Source: a virus
Virus record (IMG/VR): IMGVR_UViG_3300009164_000112
Location: 1-49,145 of that record
Length of the DNA: 49,145 nt
Reading direction: 5' to 3' (one strand)
This document shows positions 1-6,817 of the stretch, piece after piece. Below the pieces are notes generated by a model. It had not been told where the DNA came from, did no database searches, and was given only the letters and a program-made list of their open reading frames with translations. The translations under genes were made by a program, and so were the position numbers. The number at the start of each line of letters is the position of its first letter. Position 1 is the first letter of the stretch.

Positions 1-1
1 A

Positions 2-319
2 TATCGAACAAAAGACTTTTGGGTCTTCAGAGATGCATATCCAGTTACCTCAGGGCATTTGCTATTTGTGCCTACCCAAGAGCAAGGTAACAATCTCTGG
101 GAGTGCTACAAAGCAGCCTATAAATTCGGATACGAAGGTGTTGAAGCAGAACAATGGGATGGCTTTAACATCGGGCAGAATGTCGGTGAGCCAGCTGGTC
201 AAACTGTGATGTATCCGCATGTTCATATGATTCCTCGACGAACGGGCGATATGCCAGATCCACGTGGGGGTGTTAGGCATGTTATTCCAGAAAAAGGAAA
301 CTATCGTGTCACCAAGTGA
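2..319 (+). CDS. HIT-family (histidine triad) hydrolase, 5' truncated by the window edge
   Basis: The frame is open to the first base of the window, so the true start lies upstream and only the last 105 residues are visible. The visible part begins with a DAYPVTSGHLLFVPT stretch, typical of the HIT core (D-x-x-P-x-x-x-G-H-L-L), and contains GQTVMYPHVHMIPRR, the place of the triad motif. The HIT family hydrolyses nucleotide phosphoramidates or dinucleoside polyphosphates with the middle histidine as nucleophile. Here the alignment gives Tyr-x-His-x-His, so the first triad histidine is Tyr while the nucleophile is kept. The stop overlaps the next gene by 14 bases. The family call is strong; the substrate is unknown. 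Confidence 0.82.
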   Translation, partial: YRTKDFWVFRDAYPVTSGHLLFVPTQEQGNNLWECYKAAYKFGYEGVEAEQWDGFNIGQNVGEPAGQTVMYPHVHMIPRRTGDMPDPRGGVRHVIPEKGNYRVTK

Positions 320-512
320 TCATGAAGTTATTGTGGATTGGCATAATCAAGAAATCCCATGGTGGAACGAAACGTGTGCATTAGTTTTACAAGTATTCGG
401 TTTGCCGGGAAATAGATTTGTATATACACCTAGTGAAGATTTCATGACCTTTACTTTTAAATCAAAAAAAGATGCAGCCCTATGTCGTATACTGTTGAGC
501 GAGAGACTGTGA
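306..512 (+). CDS. small hypothetical phage protein (68 aa)
   Basis: I do not recognise the function. A GTG start at 306 is chosen because AAGGAAA lies about 6 bases upstream, and it gives a short overlap with the end of the HIT gene; upstream in-frame GTG 264 or ATG 279 would need a much larger overlap. The product is soluble-looking, with a WHNQEIPWWNETCALVLQ segment and a basic C-terminal part (FKSKKDAALCRILLSERL). Its end overlaps the following gene by 31 bases, which is large for this compact region. It is probably a small accessory protein of the early region. Confidence 0.55.
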   Translation: MSPSDHEVIVDWHNQEIPWWNETCALVLQVFGLPGNRFVYTPSEDFMTFTFKSKKDAALCRILLSERL

Positions 513-691
513 AATACCTTGTTGGCTTTCTTTTTGGATTTTTATTATGGGTGTTTATACTCAGTATAACTCCCATGCCAGAGACTAAGGTATATGATTG
601 TAGTCTAGCAGAATTTCATCCTGACTTTCCTGCAGAGGTTAAAGAACAATGCCGTAACCTTCGCAGTCAAAAGAAACAAGGATATGTATGA
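482..691 (+). CDS. small single-pass membrane protein (69 aa), unknown function
   Basis: Residues about 11-31 (YLVGFLFGFLLWVFILSI) form one clear hydrophobic membrane segment. It is followed by a polar tail with PETKVYDCSLAEFHPDFP, which contains two cysteines (Cys40 region and Cys57 region) and ends in basic residues. No signal-peptidase site is evident, so it is probably an N-in or N-out anchored inner-membrane protein. I recall similar short proteins with a YDCSLAEFHPD-like motif in aquatic myoviruses, but with no known function. It ends in an ATGA overlap with the next gene, suggesting translational coupling. Confidence 0.6.
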   Translation: MSYTVERETVKYLVGFLFGFLLWVFILSITPMPETKVYDCSLAEFHPDFPAEVKEQCRNLRSQKKQGYV

Positions 692-960
692 TCTACATTA
701 ATCTAACTATACGCAATCCATGGAGTGACCGTTTTGAAATAGTAAGTTCATGGGGGCAAAAAATATTCAAACACAAAGCATGGGAAGTTGAGATATATCG
801 ATCAGATACCGTTGCTGAACTTGAATTTAAAATTACCTCGCAAGAAGATCATGCTGGCGTTGCACTAGGGTTAGGTTTACTCAGTTATACTCTTAGAGCA
901 CAGTTATACGATACAAGACATTGGAACTATGCAACACAATGCTGGGAAGTATATGAATGA
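688..960 (+). CDS. hypothetical protein (90 aa)
   Basis: No family is recognised. The start ATG at 688 overlaps the previous stop (ATGA) and is preceded by AAGGA. The product is a mixed alpha/beta-looking protein rich in aromatics, for example the WGQKIFKHKAWEVEIY stretch, and ends in HWNYATQCWEVYE. No membrane segment is seen. Its stop overlaps the start of the nucleotide-sugar dehydrogenase gene, so the two are likely co-translated. Confidence 0.55.
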   Translation: MIYINLTIRNPWSDRFEIVSSWGQKIFKHKAWEVEIYRSDTVAELEFKITSQEDHAGVALGLGLLSYTLRAQLYDTRHWNYATQCWEVYE

Positions 961-1753
961 TGATTTAAAAATAGGCATTGTTGGATTAGGATTTGTCGGT
1001 AATGCTATACGCAATGCCTACGATAGCTTATTCACTACTATTGTCATAGTCGATGTTGATCCTGCTAAAGCAACTGGCACGTTTAGCGACCTAGAAGACT
1101 GCGATGCTGTATTTGTATGTGTGCCTAGCCCTGCAAAAGATACTGGAGAATGTGATACCAGTATCTTAAATTCTGTGCTGTATATGTTGCAGGATTATAA
1201 AAATGTCATTATCAGTAAGACTACTGCACCTCCACAGTTTTATGAAAAAATGCAATCAATATATCCTAACTTAGTTCATATACCCGAGTTCCTAGTAGCT
1301 AGTCGTGCTCTTGAAGATTACCGTAAAGAACAAAATGCTATCATAGGTGGAAAGGTTGCTGCCTATAGAAACGAAGCAGAACGTATTATTAAACTAGTTC
1401 AACCTATAACAATGGTAGAGCACTGTTCAATAGGCGAAGCTGCCTTTGTCAAATATACGATCAATAGTTATCTAGCTACCAAAGTAGTGTTCATGAATGA
1501 GATGAGTGAGCTGGCCATAGCACACGGATATAAATGGGATACTATTAGAATGTATCTAGCAGAAGATACTCGAATTGGACTAAGTCATATGCAGGTCCCC
1601 GGTCCGGATGGCTACTATGGATTTGGTGGTATGTGTTTTCCAAAAGATACAAATGCATGGGTAAAATATGCTGCCAAATTAGGAGTTAATTTAAACATAT
1701 TGAAATCAGCAATCAAGAAAAATGTCCTATTAAGGTTGCAAAAACCTAAATAA
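953..1753 (+). CDS. UDP-glucose/GDP-mannose dehydrogenase family protein (short form, 266 aa)
   Basis: The N-terminus carries the Rossmann NAD-binding loop GIVGLGFVG (residues about 7-15). The central part holds FVCVPSP and PEFLVASRA, and the catalytic-cysteine motif FGGMCFPKDT, in which Cys is the thiohemiacetal nucleophile, is near residue 225. These are hallmarks of enzymes that oxidise a nucleotide sugar (UDP-glucose or GDP-mannose) to its uronate with two NAD+. At 266 residues it lacks most of the C-terminal sugar-nucleotide-binding domain of the usual 390-450 residue enzymes. ATG 953 is chosen over ATG 929 because GGGAAG lies just upstream and overlap with the previous gene is minimal. 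It could supply uronates for glycan modification; activity is uncertain because of the truncation. Confidence 0.82.
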   Translation: MNDDLKIGIVGLGFVGNAIRNAYDSLFTTIVIVDVDPAKATGTFSDLEDCDAVFVCVPSPAKDTGECDTSILNSVLYMLQDYKNVIISKTTAPPQFYEKMQSIYPNLVHIPEFLVASRALEDYRKEQNAIIGGKVAAYRNEAERIIKLVQPITMVEHCSIGEAAFVKYTINSYLATKVVFMNEMSELAIAHGYKWDTIRMYLAEDTRIGLSHMQVPGPDGYYGFGGMCFPKDTNAWVKYAAKLGVNLNILKSAIKKNVLLRLQKPK

Positions 1754-1764
1754 TATTGTATAAT
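1736..1764 (+). promoter_or_regulatory. sigma70-type promoter upstream of folE, with a dyad on the -10
   Basis: TTGCAA (1736-1741), a 17-base spacer and TATAAT (1759-1764) match the consensus closely. The -35 box lies inside the last codons of the dehydrogenase gene. A 6-base inverted repeat, TTGTAT (1756-1761) and ATACAA (1766-1771), covers the -10 box and could be an operator, though AT-rich -10 regions form such dyads easily. Confidence 0.65.
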
Positions 1765-1805
1765 AATACAAAGACATCCACGTCGATAACTCGGAGAATA
1801 ATAAA

Positions 1806-2636
1806 TTGACAACAAAATTTACACCAGATCCTGCACTTAAACCTACACCAGAATTTAAAGCAGATAACTACATACCTTTAAAACAAGAAGTGTATGTTAA
1901 AAAAGAAACAGGCCTAGATGCAATGGCAGGCGACGGTGGTTACGAAGAAGCATATCTTGGCGATCATCTTCGCTTTAAAATGAAACGTGATAACAAACGT
2001 TTCTGGGCCGGCGACAACATTAGTGACTACTTGCACGAGGGTGATTTGGAAAAACTAATTGACGAAGCAACTGAAGCATTTGAAACGGTGCTAGATAGAT
2101 TACTTATTGATCGTGAGAATGATCCCAACAGTAAAGGCACAGCAAGACGACTGGCCAAAATGTATTTTAACGAAATAATGGCAGGTAGATATGAACCGGC
2201 ACCAGACGCAACAGCATTTCCAAATGATTCGGCAGACCGTTACGAAGGTATGTTGGTTGTTCGTAGCGAGCTTCGCAGTATGTGTAGCCATCATCACCAA
2301 CCCGTTAGTGGTGTTGCTTATATTGGTATTATTGCGGCTCAGAAACTCATCGGACTTAGCAAGTATACAAGGATCGCTCAGTGGTGTGCCCGTCGAGGAA
2401 CTCTCCAGGAGGAACTTTGTAACGACATTGCCCGCGAGATTAGTAAGGCAACTGAATCAGAAAACGTAGCAGTCTACGTGCAAGCGGTTCATGGTTGTTG
2501 TGAGAATCGTGGTATTATGGCGCATTCTAGTCTAACACAGACTACAGTATTACGAGGAACATTTAAAGATGATCCGCATACAAAGAAAGAGTTCTTTGAC
2601 AACATTAAACTTCAACAAGAGTTTGCACCACGATGA
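1806..2636 (+). CDS. folE: GTP cyclohydrolase I
   Basis: This enzyme converts GTP to 7,8-dihydroneopterin triphosphate, the first step toward folate and toward 7-deazaguanines (preQ0, queuosine). The C-terminal two thirds match the FolE core. The zinc ligands fit Cys160 and His163 in MCSHHHQP and Cys231 in VHGCCENRG, and LIGLSKYTRI and the ARRGTLQEELC helix follow the family pattern. It has about 80 extra N-terminal residues rich in Lys and Pro relative to minimal FolE. The start is TTG at 1806 with GGAG about 9 bases upstream. It lies upstream of QueE in the same orientation, which suggests a role in a 7-deazaguanine pathway. QueD and QueC are not in this window. Confidence 0.93.
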   Translation: MTTKFTPDPALKPTPEFKADNYIPLKQEVYVKKETGLDAMAGDGGYEEAYLGDHLRFKMKRDNKRFWAGDNISDYLHEGDLEKLIDEATEAFETVLDRLLIDRENDPNSKGTARRLAKMYFNEIMAGRYEPAPDATAFPNDSADRYEGMLVVRSELRSMCSHHHQPVSGVAYIGIIAAQKLIGLSKYTRIAQWCARRGTLQEELCNDIAREISKATESENVAVYVQAVHGCCENRGIMAHSSLTQTTVLRGTFKDDPHTKKEFFDNIKLQQEFAPR

Positions 2637-2746
2637 GATATATTACTAACAAGTTTGACAGTATTCGGTTACCAGTAGACCCTGGTTTATTAGAATGGTT
2701 GCAGGAAAGATACCCTGCATCAAAATATTTTATTAAGGAGACCTAA
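2633..2746 (+). CDS. small hypothetical ORF (37 aa) between folE and the next gene
   Basis: An ATGA overlap with the folE stop opens a 37-codon frame that begins MRYITNKFDSIRLP and ends KYFIKET, stopping one base before the next start codon. It has the same ATGA coupling as other genes here, and otherwise the interval would be an unusually long gap. No domain is recognised and no separate ribosome-binding site is evident, so translation would depend on coupling to folE. Confidence 0.4.
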   Translation: MRYITNKFDSIRLPVDPGLLEWLQERYPASKYFIKET

Positions 2747-2747
2747 C

Positions 2748-3239
2748 ATGAGTCGTGTATATCTTATTAAACCACTCGAAAAGAAAAGCATTATTTGGCA
2801 TGTGGAAATGTTCCGTGATAATCCGGACGGTTCTACCAGTTGGTTTAATCTTGACGAAACGTATCGATGGGGGCAAGGCTTTATTGAAGAAGACTTAGAT
2901 TGTAATCTTCCCTGGGAAGGTGATGATATAGCATATACTAAATCCGACGCTGGCTGGGGGTGTGAGTTTGATGATACTATCAGTGTTGAGTGGGAATTCA
3001 GTGATGATATTAGCGAGCTTGAACAACAAGAACTCAAAGAACTCTACTACGAAGGTGGGTCAGGTTGGCTCTACGATGGTGAGCATGATTGGCAAGAAGA
3101 AGATGCGGCTGTTCACATTATTGCCCCATACCAAGTTAGCTTATGCGAAGATGATGGCACAGTTATTGAAGAAAACGTAAAACTAAAATCACGTCCAGAT
3201 CCTAGCAATGCATGGCCGTTTCCAGTAGGACTAGTATGA
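2748..3239 (+). CDS. acidic hypothetical protein (163 aa)
   Basis: No family is recognised. The start is well supported by AAGGAG about 8 bases upstream. The protein is strongly acidic, with many Asp and Glu and repeated Trp-containing turns (WGQGFIEEDLDCNLPWEGDD and GSGWLYDGEHDWQEED), and no basic cluster or membrane segment. The high acidity could suit a DNA-mimic or inhibitor role, but this is only a possibility from composition. It ends in an ATGA overlap with the next gene. Confidence 0.6.
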   Translation: MSRVYLIKPLEKKSIIWHVEMFRDNPDGSTSWFNLDETYRWGQGFIEEDLDCNLPWEGDDIAYTKSDAGWGCEFDDTISVEWEFSDDISELEQQELKELYYEGGSGWLYDGEHDWQEEDAAVHIIAPYQVSLCEDDGTVIEENVKLKSRPDPSNAWPFPVGLV

Positions 3240-3451
3240 ACTCAGTCGACATAGCTAACAATTTAATCTTTCGTGCAAAGAACTTGAACGAGTTTACTGT
3301 TACTACCGAAGTTCCTGATGGGTTTAGATTTAATGGAGATATTCCATTTGATATGCAAATTAAAGACAATTTAATATATGCTAAAGTATGGGCTGTGGAC
3401 TTTGACGAGGCTGCTAAAAGATTAGATAACTGGCTAGGAACATGTAAATGA
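3236..3451 (+). CDS. hypothetical protein (71 aa)
   Basis: ATG 3236 is chosen over ATG 3212 because it gives the ATGA overlap seen throughout this cluster and has AGGA a few bases upstream. The product begins MNSVDIANNLIFRAKNL and contains a compact beta-rich segment (VPDGFRFNGDIPFDMQI) followed by a helix ending in WLGTCK. No domain is recognised. It overlaps the next gene by 4 bases. Confidence 0.55.
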   Translation: MNSVDIANNLIFRAKNLNEFTVTTEVPDGFRFNGDIPFDMQIKDNLIYAKVWAVDFDEAAKRLDNWLGTCK

Positions 3452-3759
3452 AATGGTTGAAAAAAATATTATGGCGTTGGACCCAAGAAGGTCGAGAGAT
3501 ATACGAGTATGAAGGCGACAACGGCAAAATCCGATTATCGAAGAGTCGCTTGATATCTCACGATGATTGCGAGGCAGTCAGCGATGACCCTATATTAAAC
3601 TTTAAAGTGTTCAATGCTGTGGGTGGCAAGGTTGTAGAGTTTAGACGATATGATCGTAAAAATGATAGAAATGACTCTACTACCTATATTATTACTAATG
3701 ATCAAGACTTTGGTGAACGTATTGCTAAAATTGCTATGATGGAAAATATAAAACTATGA
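3448..3759 (+). CDS. hypothetical protein (103 aa)
   Basis: The product starts with a basic and Trp-rich N-terminus (MKWLKKILWRWTQEGREIY) that could be amphipathic, followed by a mixed charged body with RRYDRKNDRNDS. I recognise no family. It is coupled to its neighbours on both sides by ATGA overlaps (3448-3451 and 3756-3759), so it belongs to the polycistronic run between folE and queE. Confidence 0.55.
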   Translation: MKWLKKILWRWTQEGREIYEYEGDNGKIRLSKSRLISHDDCEAVSDDPILNFKVFNAVGGKVVEFRRYDRKNDRNDSTTYIITNDQDFGERIAKIAMMENIKL

Positions 3760-4097
3760 TCGCACAAGAACCAGCAAGAGGAGTATTGCTAGTAAACGAC
3801 TGGGGCACTAGCAAGATGTATAAGGCGGTATGTGATTGCGGAGATGACGTTTGCACACATACCATTGACGTAGAAGCAGAAGATATCGGCGTCACTGTAA
3901 CCATTTATACAAAAACTAGAACTAACTTTTGGTCAAAGACCCGCTGGCAACACATGTGGACACTATTAACCAAAGGGTATGTTGAATTTGACACAAGTCT
4001 TATTATGGCCAAACAGGTTGCTTTTAACTATGCCAGTGTGTTACAATCAGCAGTTAGTGATGTTGAGGAATTAAGAAATGCAAGAAAAGATAAATGA
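3756..4097 (+). CDS. hypothetical protein with Cys/His cluster (113 aa)
   Basis: The N-terminal part contains CDCGDDVCTHTIDVEAED near residues 27-44. Three cysteines and one histidine lie within ten residues, a spacing that could bind zinc or another metal, though no named zinc-finger family fits. The remainder is alpha-helical, including MAKQVAFNYASVLQSAV. The function is not recognised. Its 3' end overlaps the MazG-like gene by 20 bases. Confidence 0.55.
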   Translation: MIAQEPARGVLLVNDWGTSKMYKAVCDCGDDVCTHTIDVEAEDIGVTVTIYTKTRTNFWSKTRWQHMWTLLTKGYVEFDTSLIMAKQVAFNYASVLQSAVSDVEELRNARKDK

Positions 4098-4356
4098 AGT
4101 AATGAACATTCTCAGTGAAGAATGTGCTGAAGTTATACAAGCTGTGAGTAAAATTAATCGCTTTGGAATGGACAATTACAAGCCTGGTAAGCCTAAAACT
4201 AACAGACAACACCTAGAAGAAGAACTTGGTGACTTAATGACCATGATTGATATCTTACAAGAAATGGATGTTGTTAGTTATGCTAACATTGAAAAAGCCG
4301 CCGAAGCTAAACATGAAAAATTAAAAAAATGGTCCACTATCTATGAACAAAATTAA
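4078..4356 (+). CDS. MazG-like nucleotide pyrophosphohydrolase (92 aa)
   Basis: The sequence has the all-alpha NTP-PPase pattern: ILSEECAEVIQAVSK (the E-E-x-x-E element, about residues 11-25) and HLEEELGDLMTMIDIL (E-x-x-D element, about residues 43-58). These acidic residues bind magnesium in the MazG/dUTPase-like superfamily that hydrolyses NTPs or dNTPs to NMP and pyrophosphate. The length suits a single-domain phage MazG. It may clean nucleotide pools or act on alarmone-type signals; the substrate cannot be told. It overlaps the queE start by 14 bases. Confidence 0.8.
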   Translation: MQEKINEVMNILSEECAEVIQAVSKINRFGMDNYKPGKPKTNRQHLEEELGDLMTMIDILQEMDVVSYANIEKAAEAKHEKLKKWSTIYEQN

Positions 4357-5194
4357 AATTGCAGAAATATTTTACAGCATCCAAGGTGAAGGATTGTATG
4401 CAGGAACACCCAGTGTATTCCTGCGTTCTTTTGGTTGCAACTTCCAGTGTAGAGGCTTTGGTCTTGCTACTGGAGAACGTAGCACAGAGCCCGAGGATGT
4501 TGCTAAAAAAATTGACTTATACAAAACATATGATGACTTACCACTTGTAAGCACAGGCTGTGATAGCTACGCTAGTTGGCATCCTGATTACAAACATCTA
4601 AGCCCTTTTATATCTTTAGAAGATATTAAAACTAAGATGGAAGATCTAATCCCAAACAAGACATGGACACAGGCTAATGGCAGTGATGTTCACTTGGTTA
4701 TCACTGGTGGTGAGCCATTGCTAGGATGGCAACGTGCATGGCCTAAATTAATTGAAGAATGTGCAGCCAATGGGCTAGTTAATGTAACATTTGAAACCAA
4801 CGGAACTCAAGATTTAGATCCTAAGTTTGCAGAGTGGTTACGTCATCAATCAGATGTTAATATTACATTCTCTATCAGTCCTAAATTAACCTGCTCAGGC
4901 GAGTCTTGGGAAGATGCTATTCAGCCAACTGTTGTTACTTCGTATTCAGAATTAGGTAGTGCATACTTAAAATTTGTTGTCAGCACACAGCACGATGTAG
5001 ATGAAGTAGATCGAGCAGTAGCAATATATAAAGACAATGGATTTACCGGACTAGTGTATTTGATGCCAGTAGGCGGTGTTAATAACTTGTATCATTTAAA
5101 CACTAAACAAGTTGCACAACTATCAATGGATAAAGGTTATAAATATTCACCTAGATTACAAGTCGATATTTGGAACAATGCGTGGGGAACTTAA
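4343..5194 (+). CDS. queE: 7-carboxy-7-deazaguanine synthase-like radical SAM protein with expanded cluster motif
   Basis: QueE uses S-adenosylmethionine and a 4Fe-4S cluster to make 7-carboxy-7-deazaguanine from 6-carboxytetrahydropterin. The protein starts with IFYSIQGEGLYAGTPSVFLR, the QueE signature, and has VITGGEPLLGW and ETNGTQ further on. The usual C-x3-C-x2-C motif is split: Cys32 and Cys36 (GCNFQC) are followed by 36 residues before Cys73. Cys73 sits in GCDSYASW, which matches the canonical C-D-S/T-x-x-x-W that follows the third cysteine. The insert therefore lies inside the cluster loop. At 283 residues it is longer than most QueE (about 210-250). It shares the cluster with folE, fitting phage synthesis of preQ0-type bases. 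Confidence 0.85.
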   Translation: MNKIKIAEIFYSIQGEGLYAGTPSVFLRSFGCNFQCRGFGLATGERSTEPEDVAKKIDLYKTYDDLPLVSTGCDSYASWHPDYKHLSPFISLEDIKTKMEDLIPNKTWTQANGSDVHLVITGGEPLLGWQRAWPKLIEECAANGLVNVTFETNGTQDLDPKFAEWLRHQSDVNITFSISPKLTCSGESWEDAIQPTVVTSYSELGSAYLKFVVSTQHDVDEVDRAVAIYKDNGFTGLVYLMPVGGVNNLYHLNTKQVAQLSMDKGYKYSPRLQVDIWNNAWGT

Positions 5195-5544
5195 TGATAA
5201 AGAAATTTTTTAAAAAACTGTTTGCCAGTTCGCCTACAGAAGAAACTGCCGCTGTTAAACCAAAAACAGAAAAAGAACTAGCTACAGATAAGGGCGAGCC
5301 TTGGGTGGCTGTATTAGATACTAAGGTTAATATCCAAAATCCAAGGAATGGATTTTTTGAACTTGACTGGAACGAACCGTTTATTGCCATGCTAAAAGCC
5401 AACGGCTTTCAAGGTGAAAACGATGAAGAAATTGTTGATCATTGGTTTCGAGAGCTTTGCAGAAATGTCCTTGCAGAAGAAGGCATGCCCGAAAGAATGG
5501 CTGGGTCCATTAATGTTGTCAATATCCAAGACGCTAAAAAATGA
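5194..5544 (+). CDS. hypothetical protein (116 aa)
   Basis: ATG 5194 overlaps the queE stop (TAATG) and is preceded by GGGGAA; the longer reading from 5170 would lie in queE. The N-terminus is basic (MIKKFFKKLFASS) followed by a low-complexity Lys/Glu/Thr linker, then a folded-looking segment with GFFELDWNEPFIAML and an EEIVDHWFRELCRNVL helix. The basic amphipathic start could associate with a membrane or nucleic acid. No family is recognised. It ends in ATGA with the next gene. Confidence 0.6.
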   Translation: MIKKFFKKLFASSPTEETAAVKPKTEKELATDKGEPWVAVLDTKVNIQNPRNGFFELDWNEPFIAMLKANGFQGENDEEIVDHWFRELCRNVLAEEGMPERMAGSINVVNIQDAKK

Positions 5545-6095
5545 CCATAGACTCAACTATTAAAAAATACAATTTCTCTAGTGTTATTACACAAACAGAC
5601 ACTGACCAGACCTGTGATATAGTAAAACAAATCATCGATTCTGGAAACTATTTTGAAAATAGTCCAAAGTATCAAACCAAAGAAAATTTATTTGCCAGGC
5701 AAGAATCAGTTTGGTTAAAATATCGAATGAGCTTTTTGTTTGCCTGTTTTATGTATCTCGGGCACGAAACCAAAGTCAAAGGCATTAACTGCTGGAGTTT
5801 TATGACTAAACAAGATGATAATCAAGATCGCCAACAACTGTGGCATCACCATCATCATGACTTGACTTCTAACAAACTATCAGGTATAATGTATTTGAGT
5901 ATACCCGACAATATAGAAAATTTTGAAGAAAGTGGCACAGAGTTTACCATGGGTCATCCAGAGACCGATTCAACATTTTTTATAAACCCAGAATACTTTA
6001 CTTGGGTCGTATATCCAAGTAAACTATGGCATCGACCCGGACCGTGCCTTAGTGATAAAAATCGTTTTGTATTAGCCGCAGATATGGAGTATTAA
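5541..6095 (+). CDS. putative 2OG-Fe(II) oxygenase (184 aa)
   Basis: The C-terminal half resembles the double-stranded beta-helix of phage 2-oxoglutarate/Fe(II) oxygenases. A WHHHHHD cluster (Trp101, His102-106, Asp107) is followed by LSGIMYLSIP, then by a distal histidine (His164, in LWHRPGP) and an Arg175 in NRFVLAADM that could hold 2-oxoglutarate. The second iron ligand could be one of the clustered histidines or Asp107. Such enzymes hydroxylate amino acids, nucleic acids or small molecules; the substrate here is unknown. It is followed two bases later by a second protein with the same motif order, suggesting a functional pair. Confidence 0.6.
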   Translation: MTIDSTIKKYNFSSVITQTDTDQTCDIVKQIIDSGNYFENSPKYQTKENLFARQESVWLKYRMSFLFACFMYLGHETKVKGINCWSFMTKQDDNQDRQQLWHHHHHDLTSNKLSGIMYLSIPDNIENFEESGTEFTMGHPETDSTFFINPEYFTWVVYPSKLWHRPGPCLSDKNRFVLAADMEY

Positions 6096-6096
6096 T

Positions 6097-6816
6097 ATGC
6101 AAATTAGAAAAATTAGAAATCCGTTGCCAGCAACACACTATGCCCCTTATTGGGACTTTTCCATAGGCACCTCGTATTGGGGAGAGTTTAAAAAAGTTGA
6201 TAAGATTAGAAACTGGTTACTCGATCACGAAGAAGAAATTTTAAAAAAATATCCAGTAATGCACGACGGCAACACTGGATTAGGTGATGAAAGTGTGACT
6301 AGCAGATTTGGTCAATATAACTTATTCGATTTTGCCAATGAGATTCCAGAGTTAAATGATCTAAAGAAATTTTTACAATTATCGTATTTAGACTTTGTTA
6401 CTATGGACTATACACCTATAACAAATTTACACATTGTATGTTGGTTTAATATTCTACACACTGGTCAAGAAATTAAAGAACATCTGCATAACTCAAATTT
6501 TGATTGTTATCTAAGTGGTAACATGCATCTAGATGACTATAAGACCATGACTAACTATAAAAGTCCTTTAGAGGTTGGTAAATCGCACAGTATTGCTAAT
6601 ACAAAAGGAGGTCTTACAATTTTCCCTAGTTGTGTAATGCACTGGTCCGACAAGCATGAAGAACCTACTAGACGTGTTAGTGTAGCATTCGATCTTAGAC
6701 CAGAGATAACACAAGATGATGCAGTTAACTTTTTAAATGCACGCCCATTTATGAATCCAGAAATTTATAAAAATTTAATGTCAGAAATTGAATCAGTTTC
6801 TAAATTAGAAAGATAA
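6097..6816 (+). CDS. putative 2OG-Fe(II) oxygenase (239 aa)
   Basis: The motif order fits the phage 2OG-Fe(II) oxygenase family. EHLHNSNFDCYLSGNMHL (His129, His131) gives the first iron site, GGLTIFPSCVMHWSDKHEEP gives the distal His182, and PTRRVSVAFDL gives the 2-oxoglutarate arginine. The N-terminal 120 residues are a separate aromatic-rich region. I recall similar proteins near structural or nucleotide genes in T4-like aquatic phages, with unknown targets. It sits directly between the other oxygenase-like gene and the exonuclease gene with 1-base spacers, so it is probably co-transcribed. Confidence 0.65.
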   Translation: MQIRKIRNPLPATHYAPYWDFSIGTSYWGEFKKVDKIRNWLLDHEEEILKKYPVMHDGNTGLGDESVTSRFGQYNLFDFANEIPELNDLKKFLQLSYLDFVTMDYTPITNLHIVCWFNILHTGQEIKEHLHNSNFDCYLSGNMHLDDYKTMTNYKSPLEVGKSHSIANTKGGLTIFPSCVMHWSDKHEEPTRRVSVAFDLRPEITQDDAVNFLNARPFMNPEIYKNLMSEIESVSKLER

Positions 6817-6817
6817 A

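Noticed and set aside
5138-5145. TATAAATA on the plus strand inside queE
   Set aside because: It matches the late box but lies in coding sequence (GYKYSP codons), 49 bases from the next start rather than the usual 20-23, so chance is likely.
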